From JANOZM01 sp031429355 (GTDB taxonomy: Bacteria; Pseudomonadota; Gammaproteobacteria; Burkholderiales; Burkholderiaceae_E), in the NCBI GenBank assembly GCA_031429355.1, contig JANOZM010000007.1:62001-126000 (forward strand): 64,000 nt of DNA. The letters run 5' to 3'. Position 1 is the stretch's first letter, and each line of letters begins with the position of its first letter. Positions 27,242-35,695 of the stretch are shown here, in pieces. The notes below the pieces were generated by a model. It was given only the letters and a program-made list of their open reading frames with translations. It searched no databases and was not told the DNA's origin. Made by a program: the position numbers and the translations under genes.

Positions 27242-28876
27242 TTATTTCGCAAGCTTAATATCTTGGGCCAAGGTGTATTGATCGGCCCGTGCCTTGTAGC
27301 TTACGTTTTTACGCATTCCCCAAACTGAAACTTCGTAATGCACTGGAATAAGTCCAAGCAAAGCAACGGCTTTTTCGCTTGCTGCTGCCAGCAACATACC
27401 GCGCTTTGTTTCGTCCACTTGGGTTAAAGCGGTCGAGATCATTGCATCTAAGCCCGGGTCAGAAAACCGACCACGGTTGGCCGAACCTGAGCCCAATGCT
27501 GGGTCGTAAGTACCTAACAATGCACGTAATGGCGAGGAAGTATCACCTGTCGAAGAAGACCAGCCCGCTAACAAAAACGAGAACTCGAGTTTGGTGCCAC
27601 GTGTAAAGAAAATAGCCGATGGCATTGTCTCCAGTTTAGTGTCGATACCAATACGCGTTAAAAACTGTGCCACTGCCTGAGCAATTTTTTCGTCGTTAAT
27701 GTAACGGTTATTTGGGGCATGTAAAGTAATCTGAAAACCGTTGGGGTAGCCAGCTTCAGTAAGCAATTTTTTCGCTGCCTCTGGATCGAACTTCTCAGGC
27801 TTTAATCGCTTGCTAGTACCAAAAAATTGTTCAGGTAACAATTGACCTGCAGGAACTGCTAATTTTTCCATCACACGATCAACAATTGCATCACGATTAA
27901 GCGCCATCGAAATCGCTTTACGCACACGCACATCACGTAGCGGATTTGCTTCCATTGGTTTACCGTCTTTGGTGCGAATAAACGGCGAGTTTTTTTCGCG
28001 CCCAGTGTCCATATGCAAATAGATCAAACGATTTGAAACTACTTCGCCCAAACGTAGGTTTTTATCGGCACGTAATTTCTCGGCATCGGTAGTTGGCACA
28101 TTTTCAATTAGCTGAACATCGCCGGCTAATAAGGCTGCTACGCGAGCAGCACTGTTTGCAATCATGCGTTGCTGCACCTTTGCCCACGCTGGCTTAGGGC
28201 CCCAGTAAGCGTCGTTGCGAGCAAGCACAACACGATCACCCGACTTGTATTCGACAAATTTAAAAGGTCCAGTACCAATGACCGCTTTGCCTGAATTGAA
28301 GTCTTCGGTTTTTGCAGTCTCTGCAATTGCTTTTGGAAGAATCAAAACCGACGCTAACTCGATAGCCAGCAAAGGGTGTGGCTTGGCGGTTTTAAAAATA
28401 AGTGTGTGCGCGTCAGGCGCGGTAGCTTCGATAATGGGCCGAACGAACGATGCAAATGATGCAGGACTATTAGGCACATTGGGCGCACGCTTAAAAGTAG
28501 CTAAAACATCTTCGGCTGTAAAAGCGGAACCGTCATGCCACTTAACGCCTTTGCGCAACTTAAATTCCCAAGTCGTTTCGTTTACGGTTCGCCAAGACAC
28601 TGCCAAGCCAGGTATTAAATTTTGAAATTCATCAGTGCTAACCAAGCCATCAAAATAGTGGCGTGCAATCGCGTTATTTGGCGACAAGTTGTGATAGTGC
28701 GGATCAAGCGAAGTGATCGGCGTCGAGAGTGCTAATGTTAACTCTTGGGCTTGCACATTGTTTACGCCAAAAGACAAACCAAAGGCTAAACCAATCGCAA
28801 CGGTACTAGCCAAAGTTAGATTGCGGACACCCAAGGCGGCAAATCGAATAGGTGCAAAATTAGAGAATAGTTTCAT
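27242..28876 (-). CDS. Peptide ABC transporter substrate-binding protein (copy 1)
   Basis: 544 residues from the ATG at 28876; the frame extends to a TTG 18 bases upstream, but the signal peptide fits the ATG. A signal peptide (about 1-45, ending VQAQ/E) is followed by a SBP_bac_5 fold: LDPHYHNLSPNN, WEFKLRKGVKWHDGSAFTAE and VIGTGPFKFVEYKSGDRVVL. It binds the transported peptide in the periplasm. It is a paralogue of the next gene; the two share the same block order and probably serve the same permease with different ligand ranges. Confidence 0.9.
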   Translation of the reverse strand: MKLFSNFAPIRFAALGVRNLTLASTVAIGLAFGLSFGVNNVQAQELTLALSTPITSLDPHYHNLSPNNAIARHYFDGLVSTDEFQNLIPGLAVSWRTVNETTWEFKLRKGVKWHDGSAFTAEDVLATFKRAPNVPNSPASFASFVRPIIEATAPDAHTLIFKTAKPHPLLAIELASVLILPKAIAETAKTEDFNSGKAVIGTGPFKFVEYKSGDRVVLARNDAYWGPKPAWAKVQQRMIANSAARVAALLAGDVQLIENVPTTDAEKLRADKNLRLGEVVSNRLIYLHMDTGREKNSPFIRTKDGKPMEANPLRDVRVRKAISMALNRDAIVDRVMEKLAVPAGQLLPEQFFGTSKRLKPEKFDPEAAKKLLTEAGYPNGFQITLHAPNNRYINDEKIAQAVAQFLTRIGIDTKLETMPSAIFFTRGTKLEFSFLLAGWSSSTGDTSSPLRALLGTYDPALGSGSANRGRFSDPGLDAMISTALTQVDETKRGMLLAAASEKAVALLGLIPVHYEVSVWGMRKNVSYKARADQYTLAQDIKLAK

Positions 28877-28943
28877 AGACGGAACCAATAACAAATCGAA
28901 ATCAGTTAAAAATCAAAAAAGTAAAATACTTGCAACCAACAAC

Positions 28944-30545
28944 TTACTTTGCGGGCCGCACCATCAACGCATTGAACCGGCGTTGCGTAACCGGGGTAAC
29001 CACAAGCCCCTTACGGGCGGCGAAATCGGCAACCGGATGATACACAGGAATTAGTCCCACATCAGCCGCGTAGGCCTCGCTCGCACGCTCTAATTTACGG
29101 GCGCGCTCGTTTAGATCGATAGTAGACAGTGCGTCGGTCAAGATTTGATCGGCCGCCGGATTGCTATAGCGCACACGATTGCCAGTGCCGTAACCACGGT
29201 CTTTATCTGGCGTAGCAATTAAGGCGCGCAAACCTGCACCCACTTCATCAATACCGTATTGCGCCGCAAAGGCCGAAAAATCTTGTTTAGTCGCGCGGGT
29301 AAAAAATACTGCGCTGGGTAAACCATCAACCACCACCTGAATACCGAGTTTGGTCCAAGCCGAAGCAATTGCTTGTGCAACAATAGTATCGCCGGGGTAG
29401 CGATCGGTTGTAATGTGCAGGGTAATTTTAAAACCATTGCCCCAACCAGCCTCTTTCAATAGTTTGGCGGCTTTTTCGGGATCGTGTTTTGGGGCGAGCA
29501 CTTTCGGGCTCGACCCGGGCATTCCGGGTAGCGTTAAACCGCCAGCTGGGATGGCACTCCCTTCAAGCAATCGGTCGACAATTTGCTCACGCGGCAAAGC
29601 TAAAGAAAGCGCTTGTCGAACGCGGGCATCTTTTAGCGGATTGGTTGTCAAGACACTGCCATCTTTGGCCGTTACAAACGGTGAAACATCGCGGGCTGAA
29701 TCGAGCGCCACATAGTGCACCAAGCCCTGCGGTCCGCGATACACCGAGAATTTAGGATCTTTCTTTAATCGCGCCACATCAGAAATAGGCACCACATCCA
29801 TCGCATCAATTTGTCCGGACAGCAACGCCGCCAATCGAGTTGAATCTTTAGCAATTACTTTTTCGGTTACGCGCTTCCATGAAGGCGTATCGCCTAGCTT
29901 ACTGCCCCAGTAGGCATCAAACCGATCAACCACTAATCGATCACCGTTAACCCATTCGACCAATTTATAAGGCCCAGTGCCTATGGCGGCTTTACCGCTA
30001 TTAAAATCGGCAGTGGTAGCACTTTTAGCCACTTTAGCCGGAACGATAAACACATTAGCTAAATCTTGTGGCAATGTTGGGTTGGGTTGCTTGGTAGTTA
30101 TCCGAATAACCAAATCGCTTACCTTGGCTATTTTGTCGATTCCACGGGTAAATTGTGCAAACGAATTAGGCGTATTCGGGACGTTTGGCACTCGATCAAT
30201 CGTGGCAATAACATCGTCCGCAGTCAGCGCGCTTCCGTCGTGAAACACAACGCCTGAATTAAGCACAAATTCCCAAGTTGTTGGGTTAACCGACGACCAG
30301 CTCTTAGCTAAATTGGGAATGACTTTTCCAACGGGATCGAGTTTAGTCAGGCGCTCGAAAATCATCGCGTGTGATGAACCGGTTGGAAAGGCATTAAAAA
30401 AATGGGGATCTAGCGTATTTAACTCAAGCTTGGTACCCAGCACCAAATTTTGGCTATTTGCTGAGTTTACGAATGCACAAAAACCTAGGACGACCGCCAC
30501 GAAGGTTTTTGAAAAATTACCGAACTGTCGAAATTTAAAGTGCAT
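28944..30545 (-). CDS. Peptide ABC transporter substrate-binding protein (copy 2)
   Basis: 533 residues from the ATG at 30545, which begins a normal signal peptide (MHFKFRQFGNFSKTFVAVVL, cleavage near ANSQ/N); a longer frame upstream adds 19 residues without a better start. SBP_bac_5 blocks include WEFVLNSGVVFHDGSALTAD and AAIGTGPYKLVEWVNGDRL. It is the first gene of the seven-to-eight-gene minus-strand operon (two SBPs, dppBCDF-like, two amidohydrolases), with 67 bases before copy 1. It is divergent from the M81 peptidase gene. Confidence 0.9.
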   Translation of the reverse strand: MHFKFRQFGNFSKTFVAVVLGFCAFVNSANSQNLVLGTKLELNTLDPHFFNAFPTGSSHAMIFERLTKLDPVGKVIPNLAKSWSSVNPTTWEFVLNSGVVFHDGSALTADDVIATIDRVPNVPNTPNSFAQFTRGIDKIAKVSDLVIRITTKQPNPTLPQDLANVFIVPAKVAKSATTADFNSGKAAIGTGPYKLVEWVNGDRLVVDRFDAYWGSKLGDTPSWKRVTEKVIAKDSTRLAALLSGQIDAMDVVPISDVARLKKDPKFSVYRGPQGLVHYVALDSARDVSPFVTAKDGSVLTTNPLKDARVRQALSLALPREQIVDRLLEGSAIPAGGLTLPGMPGSSPKVLAPKHDPEKAAKLLKEAGWGNGFKITLHITTDRYPGDTIVAQAIASAWTKLGIQVVVDGLPSAVFFTRATKQDFSAFAAQYGIDEVGAGLRALIATPDKDRGYGTGNRVRYSNPAADQILTDALSTIDLNERARKLERASEAYAADVGLIPVYHPVADFAARKGLVVTPVTQRRFNALMVRPAK

Positions 30546-30659
30546 AGACCACCATGAGCCAATAGAATAAACAAAAAGCCTAAACAGCAAACTCTGGGAC
30601 AATGCCCACTCTAGAATCAGTTTAGCGCTAATTACAAAAAATAGGGAGCATCACCCGCA

Positions 30660-32207
30660 ATGATCAGGCCTGTGAAACCCCGTATTGCTATTGGGGCATT
30701 TATGTTGGAAAGCAATTTCAATGCACCTGTCGCAACGCGCCAAGAATTTATTGATAGCTTTTACTTAACCGGACAAGCCTTTGCAAACGATTGGCGGTTA
30801 AGCGAACCACGCAGCCCAGTCTGTGTTCGCGGCTTTGTTCAGGCTATGGACGCAAAACTAATAAGCGCAAACTATTGGGATGCACTACCGTTGTTAGGCG
30901 CCGCAGTTGGGGCAAGTGGGTCGATCGACCAAAGATTTTTCGACGAGTTAATCGAGCAATTTGTTGAACGTTTAAAAACCGCCTTGCCCGTAGATGCTGT
31001 CTATTTAAGTTTGCACGGCGCAGCAATTGCTACTGTCGACCCCGACCCCGATGGAACTCTTTTAACTAAATTGCGAGCCATCGTAGGCGATCAAATTCCT
31101 ATCATCGCCACGCTCGATTTACATGCCAATGTCGGACAAACAATGGTCGATAAGGCCAACGTTTTGGTTTCGTATTTAACCAATCCACATGTGGATATGT
31201 TGGCACGTGGAGCAGAGGCGGCCGAGATTGTTTTAGAAATGTTAGATGGGCTTAATCCTACCAGCGCGTTAGTAAAACTTCCCTTAGCCCCACCCTCGGT
31301 AACTTTAAATACCGGAACCATTGCCGAGCAATTGCCATACGGGGACTTAATCCGCTACGGGCAAACTTTAATCGACTCGCAGGTGGTTAATGTTTCTGTC
31401 AACTGTGGCTTTACTTTGGGCGACACACCAAAAAACGGAATGTCCGTTATCGTAACAACGCGAAACGATCAGCAACTTACGAATAAACTGGCTAAACAAA
31501 TTGCGCAGCAAGCTTGGAGCCAACGACATCGTTATATTCCTAAGCTAACTTCACTAAGCGAGGCGACGCGGTTAGCTAAACAGTGTGGCGAGCAGCCTTT
31601 AACGAAACCATTATTGTTCGCCGACGTGGCCGATAACGCTGGCGGCGGCGGGCGCGCCAACACCATTTGGATTATGAAAAGTTTTATTGAAGCCGATGTC
31701 CAAGGTGCTTGGTTGGGCTTGTTTTATGACCCAAACTTAGCTCAGCATGCGCAACAGCTTGGCGTTGGTCAGAACTTCAACGCACAATTTAATCAAGATG
31801 AAAATCATCCCCTGTCGGGGCGCTACAGCACTCAAGCGCACATTGTTGGGTTACACGATGGTCAAGTACTTGGGAAGCGAGGCATCGTTGATGGCACCCA
31901 ATTAAACTTAGGTCCCTGCGCCCTGCTTCGTGTTGGCGGCTTAACTATTGTCGTTGTTTCACGCCGAGTGCAATGTTCTGACCCGGTCTTCTTCGAAATG
32001 TTTGGGTTAACTATTGCAGCTGCCCGCAGCATCATTGTGAAATCACGCGGGCACTTTCGCGCGGCGTTTAATGAGTTTTTTTCGAATGAACAAATAGTTG
32101 ACGTCGACGTGCCTGGATTGACAACACCAGTTCTAAGCAATGTGCATTGGAAGCATATGCCAAGACCGATGTTTCCACTCGATCCAGAGACGCAGTTCGC
32201 TATTTAG
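30660..32207 (+). CDS. M81-family (MlrC-like) metallopeptidase
   Basis: A 515-residue protein of the microcystinase C/DUF1485 family. Typical blocks are VYLSLHGAAIATVDPDPDG, IIATLDLHANVGQTMVDKA and LTNPHVDM, which carry the Asp/His metal ligands, and LFADVADNAGGGGRANT in the second half. A Shine-Dalgarno AGGGAG lies at 30643-30648. MlrC from microcystin degraders cleaves linear microcystin peptides, but most family members act on unknown substrates; no mlrA, mlrB or mlrD lies here. Its divergent position to a Dpp-type transporter operon suggests it processes what that system imports. Confidence 0.85.
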   Translation: MIRPVKPRIAIGAFMLESNFNAPVATRQEFIDSFYLTGQAFANDWRLSEPRSPVCVRGFVQAMDAKLISANYWDALPLLGAAVGASGSIDQRFFDELIEQFVERLKTALPVDAVYLSLHGAAIATVDPDPDGTLLTKLRAIVGDQIPIIATLDLHANVGQTMVDKANVLVSYLTNPHVDMLARGAEAAEIVLEMLDGLNPTSALVKLPLAPPSVTLNTGTIAEQLPYGDLIRYGQTLIDSQVVNVSVNCGFTLGDTPKNGMSVIVTTRNDQQLTNKLAKQIAQQAWSQRHRYIPKLTSLSEATRLAKQCGEQPLTKPLLFADVADNAGGGGRANTIWIMKSFIEADVQGAWLGLFYDPNLAQHAQQLGVGQNFNAQFNQDENHPLSGRYSTQAHIVGLHDGQVLGKRGIVDGTQLNLGPCALLRVGGLTIVVVSRRVQCSDPVFFEMFGLTIAAARSIIVKSRGHFRAAFNEFFSNEQIVDVDVPGLTTPVLSNVHWKHMPRPMFPLDPETQFAI

Positions 32208-32246
32208 CGCACTGAATTTAGCACACTTAAATATAGCGCCGTGAAT

Positions 32247-33331
32247 TTAGAGCGCCGGATAATCCGTATAACCCACCGGCCCAGCGCTGTAAAAAGTTGC
32301 TGGTACTGCAGCGTTCATCGGTGCATCATTTTCTAGTCGTTTAGGCAAATCAGGGTTAGCAATAAACGGTACTCCAAATGCAATCGCATCGGCCTTATCG
32401 TTCGCAAGCGTTTCAAGCGCAAGCGAACGGCTGTACTTGTTGTTCGCAATATAAGCAACGCCACTATTTTTTAAGACTTGTCGCGCCGCAACAAAATCAA
32501 AACCATCCAACTCACGCGCTCCGCCCGTATTGCCTTCAATAAAATGTACGAATGCAATTTTTCGAGCTGCCAATGCAGCTACTAAAGCGCCATAAGTCTG
32601 TTGAGTGGTGCTATCGCGATTCGCGTAGTTGGCGGCAGAAACCGGAGACAATCGAATGCCCACCCGATCCGCTCCCCAAACGGCAATGGCTTGGTCCACA
32701 ATCGCCAAGGTAAACCGTAAGCGGTTATCAATACTACCGCCATAGTCGTCCGTGCGTTTATTGGAAGTATCGCGGATAAATTGTTCGAGCAAATAGCCGT
32801 TAGCGCCATGAATTTCAACGCCATCGAAACCCGCATTGAGTGCAACTTGAGCGCTGTGCTTAAACGCTGCAATGGTGGCTTGAACTTCATCGAGCTTTAA
32901 ACCACGAGCCGCGACGCGCTCGACCTTACCGTTTTGTGTGTACAAGGTTCCGCCCGGATTAAAGCCATCCGAGGCCGACACTGGCAAAGCACCATTGGGT
33001 TGTAAGTCGGGGTGTGATACAGCGCCTACATGCCAAAGTTGCGCCACAATTTTTCCACCGGCTCGATGTACTGCTTGGGTCACTATTTTCCAGCCAGCTT
33101 CTTGCTCTGGGCTATAGATGCCAGGAGTGCCCATATAGCCTTTGCCTTCGGGCAGTACTTGGGTTGCCTCGGAAACGATTAAACCAGCGCTGCTTCGTTG
33201 GGCGTAATAATCTGCGATAATTGGTTAGGGGCGTCAGTTCCGAGCGTTGCACGGCATCGCGTAAGCGGAGCCATAAAAACTCGATTGGCTGTTTCGATTG
33301 CGCCGATGCGCACTGGGGATAACAATTTCAT
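32247..33331 (-). pseudogene. Old Yellow Enzyme (NADH:flavin oxidoreductase), frameshifted
   Basis: Residues 1-38 are coded from the minus-strand ATG at 33331 and include RIGAIETANRVFMAPLTRCR, the FMN-binding start of OYE proteins. The frame then shifts at 33216-33218, where one base is missing, and the rest continues in another frame (ADYYAQRSSAGLIVSEAT onward, the ORF annotated by eye from 33215 to 32247). Blocks such as QLWHVGAVSHPD, GFDGVEIHGANGYLLEQF and RLSPVSAANY are intact. Read as it stands, translation from 33331 ends after about 50 residues. An internal ATG at 33134 would give a 295-residue protein lacking the FMN-binding strand. A sequencing error is a real alternative. Confidence 0.85.
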
Positions 33332-33395
33332 TGTTTTTTGTAAAAAGATTGGAGGTTTAGATAATAAACCAAAATTTTTACCGAACTACTGCTGG

Positions 33396-35150
33396 TTAAG
33401 CGCCAACTAAGAGCGTTTGGATATCCATTTGCGGTGCTGGACGACCTAATAAAAACCCTTGTAAAAACTCGCAATTTTCGAGTCGCAAAATATCGGCCTG
33501 GGCCTCAGTTTCAATGCCTTCGGCGGTCACAACGATATTTAAACTTTTACAAAGCGCCAAAATAGCGCGAACAATAGCAATCGATTGAGTGTCGGTCGCT
33601 AAGCCATTTATAAATGACCGATCAATTTTTACCTTGGTAAAATGAAATCGGCGTAAATAGGCTAAGGAAGAATAGCCAGTACCAAAGTCATCCATTGCAA
33701 GCCCAATACCTTGATGCCTAAAACGCTGCAAAGTACTTTCAATTTCACCACTGCTTTCCATCAATGCAGACTCTGTTATTTCTATCTCAAGACGCGCCGG
33801 TGCTAGGCCGTTTCTTAACAAGGCTTGGGTCACCACACTATAAAGATCATGGTTCATAAACTGTCGTGCAGACACATTGACGGCAATAGAAATCCCATCT
33901 GGCCACGTTGCAGCCGTTCGACAAGCTTCGTTGATAATCCAATCGCCTAATTCGCAAATTAGACCAAGCTCTTCGGCAACCGGAATAAAGTCGACGGGCG
34001 AAACACGGCCTCGCGTTGGATGATTCCAACGCACTAACGCCTCGAAGCCAACCAGCTTACGTTGACGGGCCGAAAATACCGGTTGGTAGTGCAATTCGAA
34101 TTCTTTTTTACTAACTGCTTTACGCAAATCAACTTCTAAAGTTTGTCGTTCACGGGCCTGCTCTTCAAACACAGGGTCGAAAAAACAATACCGAGTCGAG
34201 CCCTCGCGTTTGGCAGCAAACAAAGCCATGTCAGCGCTTTTAATTAATCGATCTGCGTTGTTTCCATCCATTGGCGCCATCGCAACGCCAACGCGCGCGG
34301 CAACTAAAATCGAATGACCCAATACCTCAAAAGGTTTAGCAATTTCGGCTACAACACGTTGCGAAAGACCTTCCATTTCGCCTCGACTCAAAGCACTTGC
34401 AATCAAAACTACAAATTGATCACCACCCAGTCGTCCAACCGTATCTTCGTCACGCACACAGCTGCGCAATCGTTTTCCAAATTCGATCAGTAGTGCGTCA
34501 CCGCCACTAAACCCCAGCTTGTCGTTGACTGATTTAAATCGATCTAGGGCTACGCAAAGAACGGCACAGTCGGCGCTGTCTTCGTATAAGGCAACGTCGA
34601 TATGTTGCTTTAGTAAACGACGATTGGGTAGGTTAGTCAGTGCATCGTGCGAAGCTAAATGACTTGCCTTTGCTTCGGCATCGCGCCGCGCCGTAACATC
34701 TTCAAGGGTGTGGACATAGCCACCGCTGGGTGAAGGCGTATGAGCAACATGCAAGACTTGATGGCTTTCGAATACTAAATTTAAGGCAGATTTTTCGCGC
34801 AAGCCGCCTAAATTTAAAAACGAATCAAGGCGCGAACTACCGCCCACTACCGGACCTAATTTTTCGGTTAAGTAGCGGCCAAATTCTTGAAGTGACAACC
34901 CGAGTAAATCACGTTCCGATTCAATCTCAAGCAATTGCAACAAGGGTTGATTGACTAAAACAAGTTGACCTTGATGATCGAAGACATACAAGGCGAGTTT
35001 TACAGTGTTTACCGCATTCTCTAGGCGATCTACTTGTAGACGCAAGGGCTCAATTACCGACATCGAATCTAGTTTCGAACCAGCTCGCGAGGCCAAAACT
35101 TGCCTAGCATCAATTGCGTGCATTGAAGTATTCATCTCAACTAGGCTCAA
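33396..35150 (-). CDS. PAS-GGDEF-EAL protein (cyclic di-GMP phosphodiesterase, probably)
   Basis: 584 residues: a PAS-like fold (about 40-150; YVFDHQGQLVLVNQPLLQLL), a GGDEF domain (about 165-325) and an EAL domain (about 335-575). The GGDEF signature is degenerate, RLGGDQF, with Gln in place of the fourth residue, which weakens metal binding. The EAL domain looks complete: GFEALVRWNHP, AVNVSARQF, LEIEITES, MDDFGTGYSSL, KIDRSF and TAEGIETE. No membrane segment is visible, so it is probably cytosolic. I infer net c-di-GMP hydrolysis tuned by PAS and possibly by GTP binding to the GGDEF domain. Its ATGA start overlaps the stop of the lipoprotein gene, itself directly after a Ser/Thr kinase gene. 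Confidence 0.88.
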   Translation of the reverse strand: MSLVEMNTSMHAIDARQVLASRAGSKLDSMSVIEPLRLQVDRLENAVNTVKLALYVFDHQGQLVLVNQPLLQLLEIESERDLLGLSLQEFGRYLTEKLGPVVGGSSRLDSFLNLGGLREKSALNLVFESHQVLHVAHTPSPSGGYVHTLEDVTARRDAEAKASHLASHDALTNLPNRRLLKQHIDVALYEDSADCAVLCVALDRFKSVNDKLGFSGGDALLIEFGKRLRSCVRDEDTVGRLGGDQFVVLIASALSRGEMEGLSQRVVAEIAKPFEVLGHSILVAARVGVAMAPMDGNNADRLIKSADMALFAAKREGSTRYCFFDPVFEEQARERQTLEVDLRKAVSKKEFELHYQPVFSARQRKLVGFEALVRWNHPTRGRVSPVDFIPVAEELGLICELGDWIINEACRTAATWPDGISIAVNVSARQFMNHDLYSVVTQALLRNGLAPARLEIEITESALMESSGEIESTLQRFRHQGIGLAMDDFGTGYSSLAYLRRFHFTKVKIDRSFINGLATDTQSIAIVRAILALCKSLNIVVTAEGIETEAQADILRLENCEFLQGFLLGRPAPQMDIQTLLVGA

Positions 35151-35695
35151 CCTTTTTGAGTCGTTTTTGAAGACTTGGTAATTTTTTCGCTTTTAGCTTC
35201 TTTAAAGACAGGCCCCCAAAGTGGGTGACCAGCCTCACCGCGACTTAACTGAAATTCTGGGGCAATTGCGAGCAAGCTAGAAAATTGGCTTTTGCACAAT
35301 GCACGCTGGCTAGTCACGCAGTAACTAAAGGCCAACAAACGCAAACTACTTTGCTTCGTTAACGGTGTTACCTCTGCACTATCGCGCACGGTAACAAGCT
35401 TTCTTATCGCTGCTTTGTAATCACCCTTTTCATACAGCTCGCTACCCTCGGCCAAAAGCTGTTCGGGTTTAGGACGCGCGGGTTGAAGTTCTGGCTCACT
35501 GGGCTTTACTGCGATAGCAACGACGACAGGTTTTGATTCGGCTTTAACCGTACTTTGACTATCACTTACTTTAACCCCGGTTGATGCAGGTAACGCGTTA
35601 GCCACTTCGTCAGGGCTAACCGTTTTTACGGTTTCACAACCAGCTAGCGAAACGAACAAAAATAGAGTTGCAAAATGCTGCTTAAATTTCTTCAT
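35147..35695 (-). CDS. Putative lipoprotein with TPR-like region
   Basis: 182 residues. A lipoprotein signal peptide ends in the lipobox LAGC (Cys at about 20). After a polar, Ser/Val/Pro-rich linker, residues about 85-165 contain helices resembling tetratricopeptide repeats (GSELYEKGDYKAAIRKLVTV) with a Cys pair, and the end has the block AGHPLWGPVFKEAK. I do not recognise a named family. The start codon follows the kinase stop codon with no spacer, and its stop overlaps the next gene, so the three genes are co-translated. A periplasmic sensor or adaptor for the kinase is an inference from this arrangement. Confidence 0.7.
   Translation of the reverse strand: MKKFKQHFATLFLFVSLAGCETVKTVSPDEVANALPASTGVKVSDSQSTVKAESKPVVVAIAVKPSEPELQPARPKPEQLLAEGSELYEKGDYKAAIRKLVTVRDSAEVTPLTKQSSLRLLAFSYCVTSQRALCKSQFSSLLAIAPEFQLSRGEAGHPLWGPVFKEAKSEKITKSSKTTQKG

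Noticed and set aside
28215..28625. A 136-codon open frame opposite the first substrate-binding protein gene
   Set aside because: Antisense shadow of a well-supported gene; no recognisable domain or start signal.
30660..32207. A microcystin degradation (mlr) cluster
   Set aside because: Only an MlrC-like gene is present; mlrA, mlrB and mlrD are absent, and most M81 proteins are not known to act on microcystin.
32205..32250. Partial direct repeat (AGCGC-x-GAATTTAG) between the M81 gene and the OYE remnant
   Set aside because: Two short imperfect copies without symmetry or a target-site pattern; no mobile element is associated.
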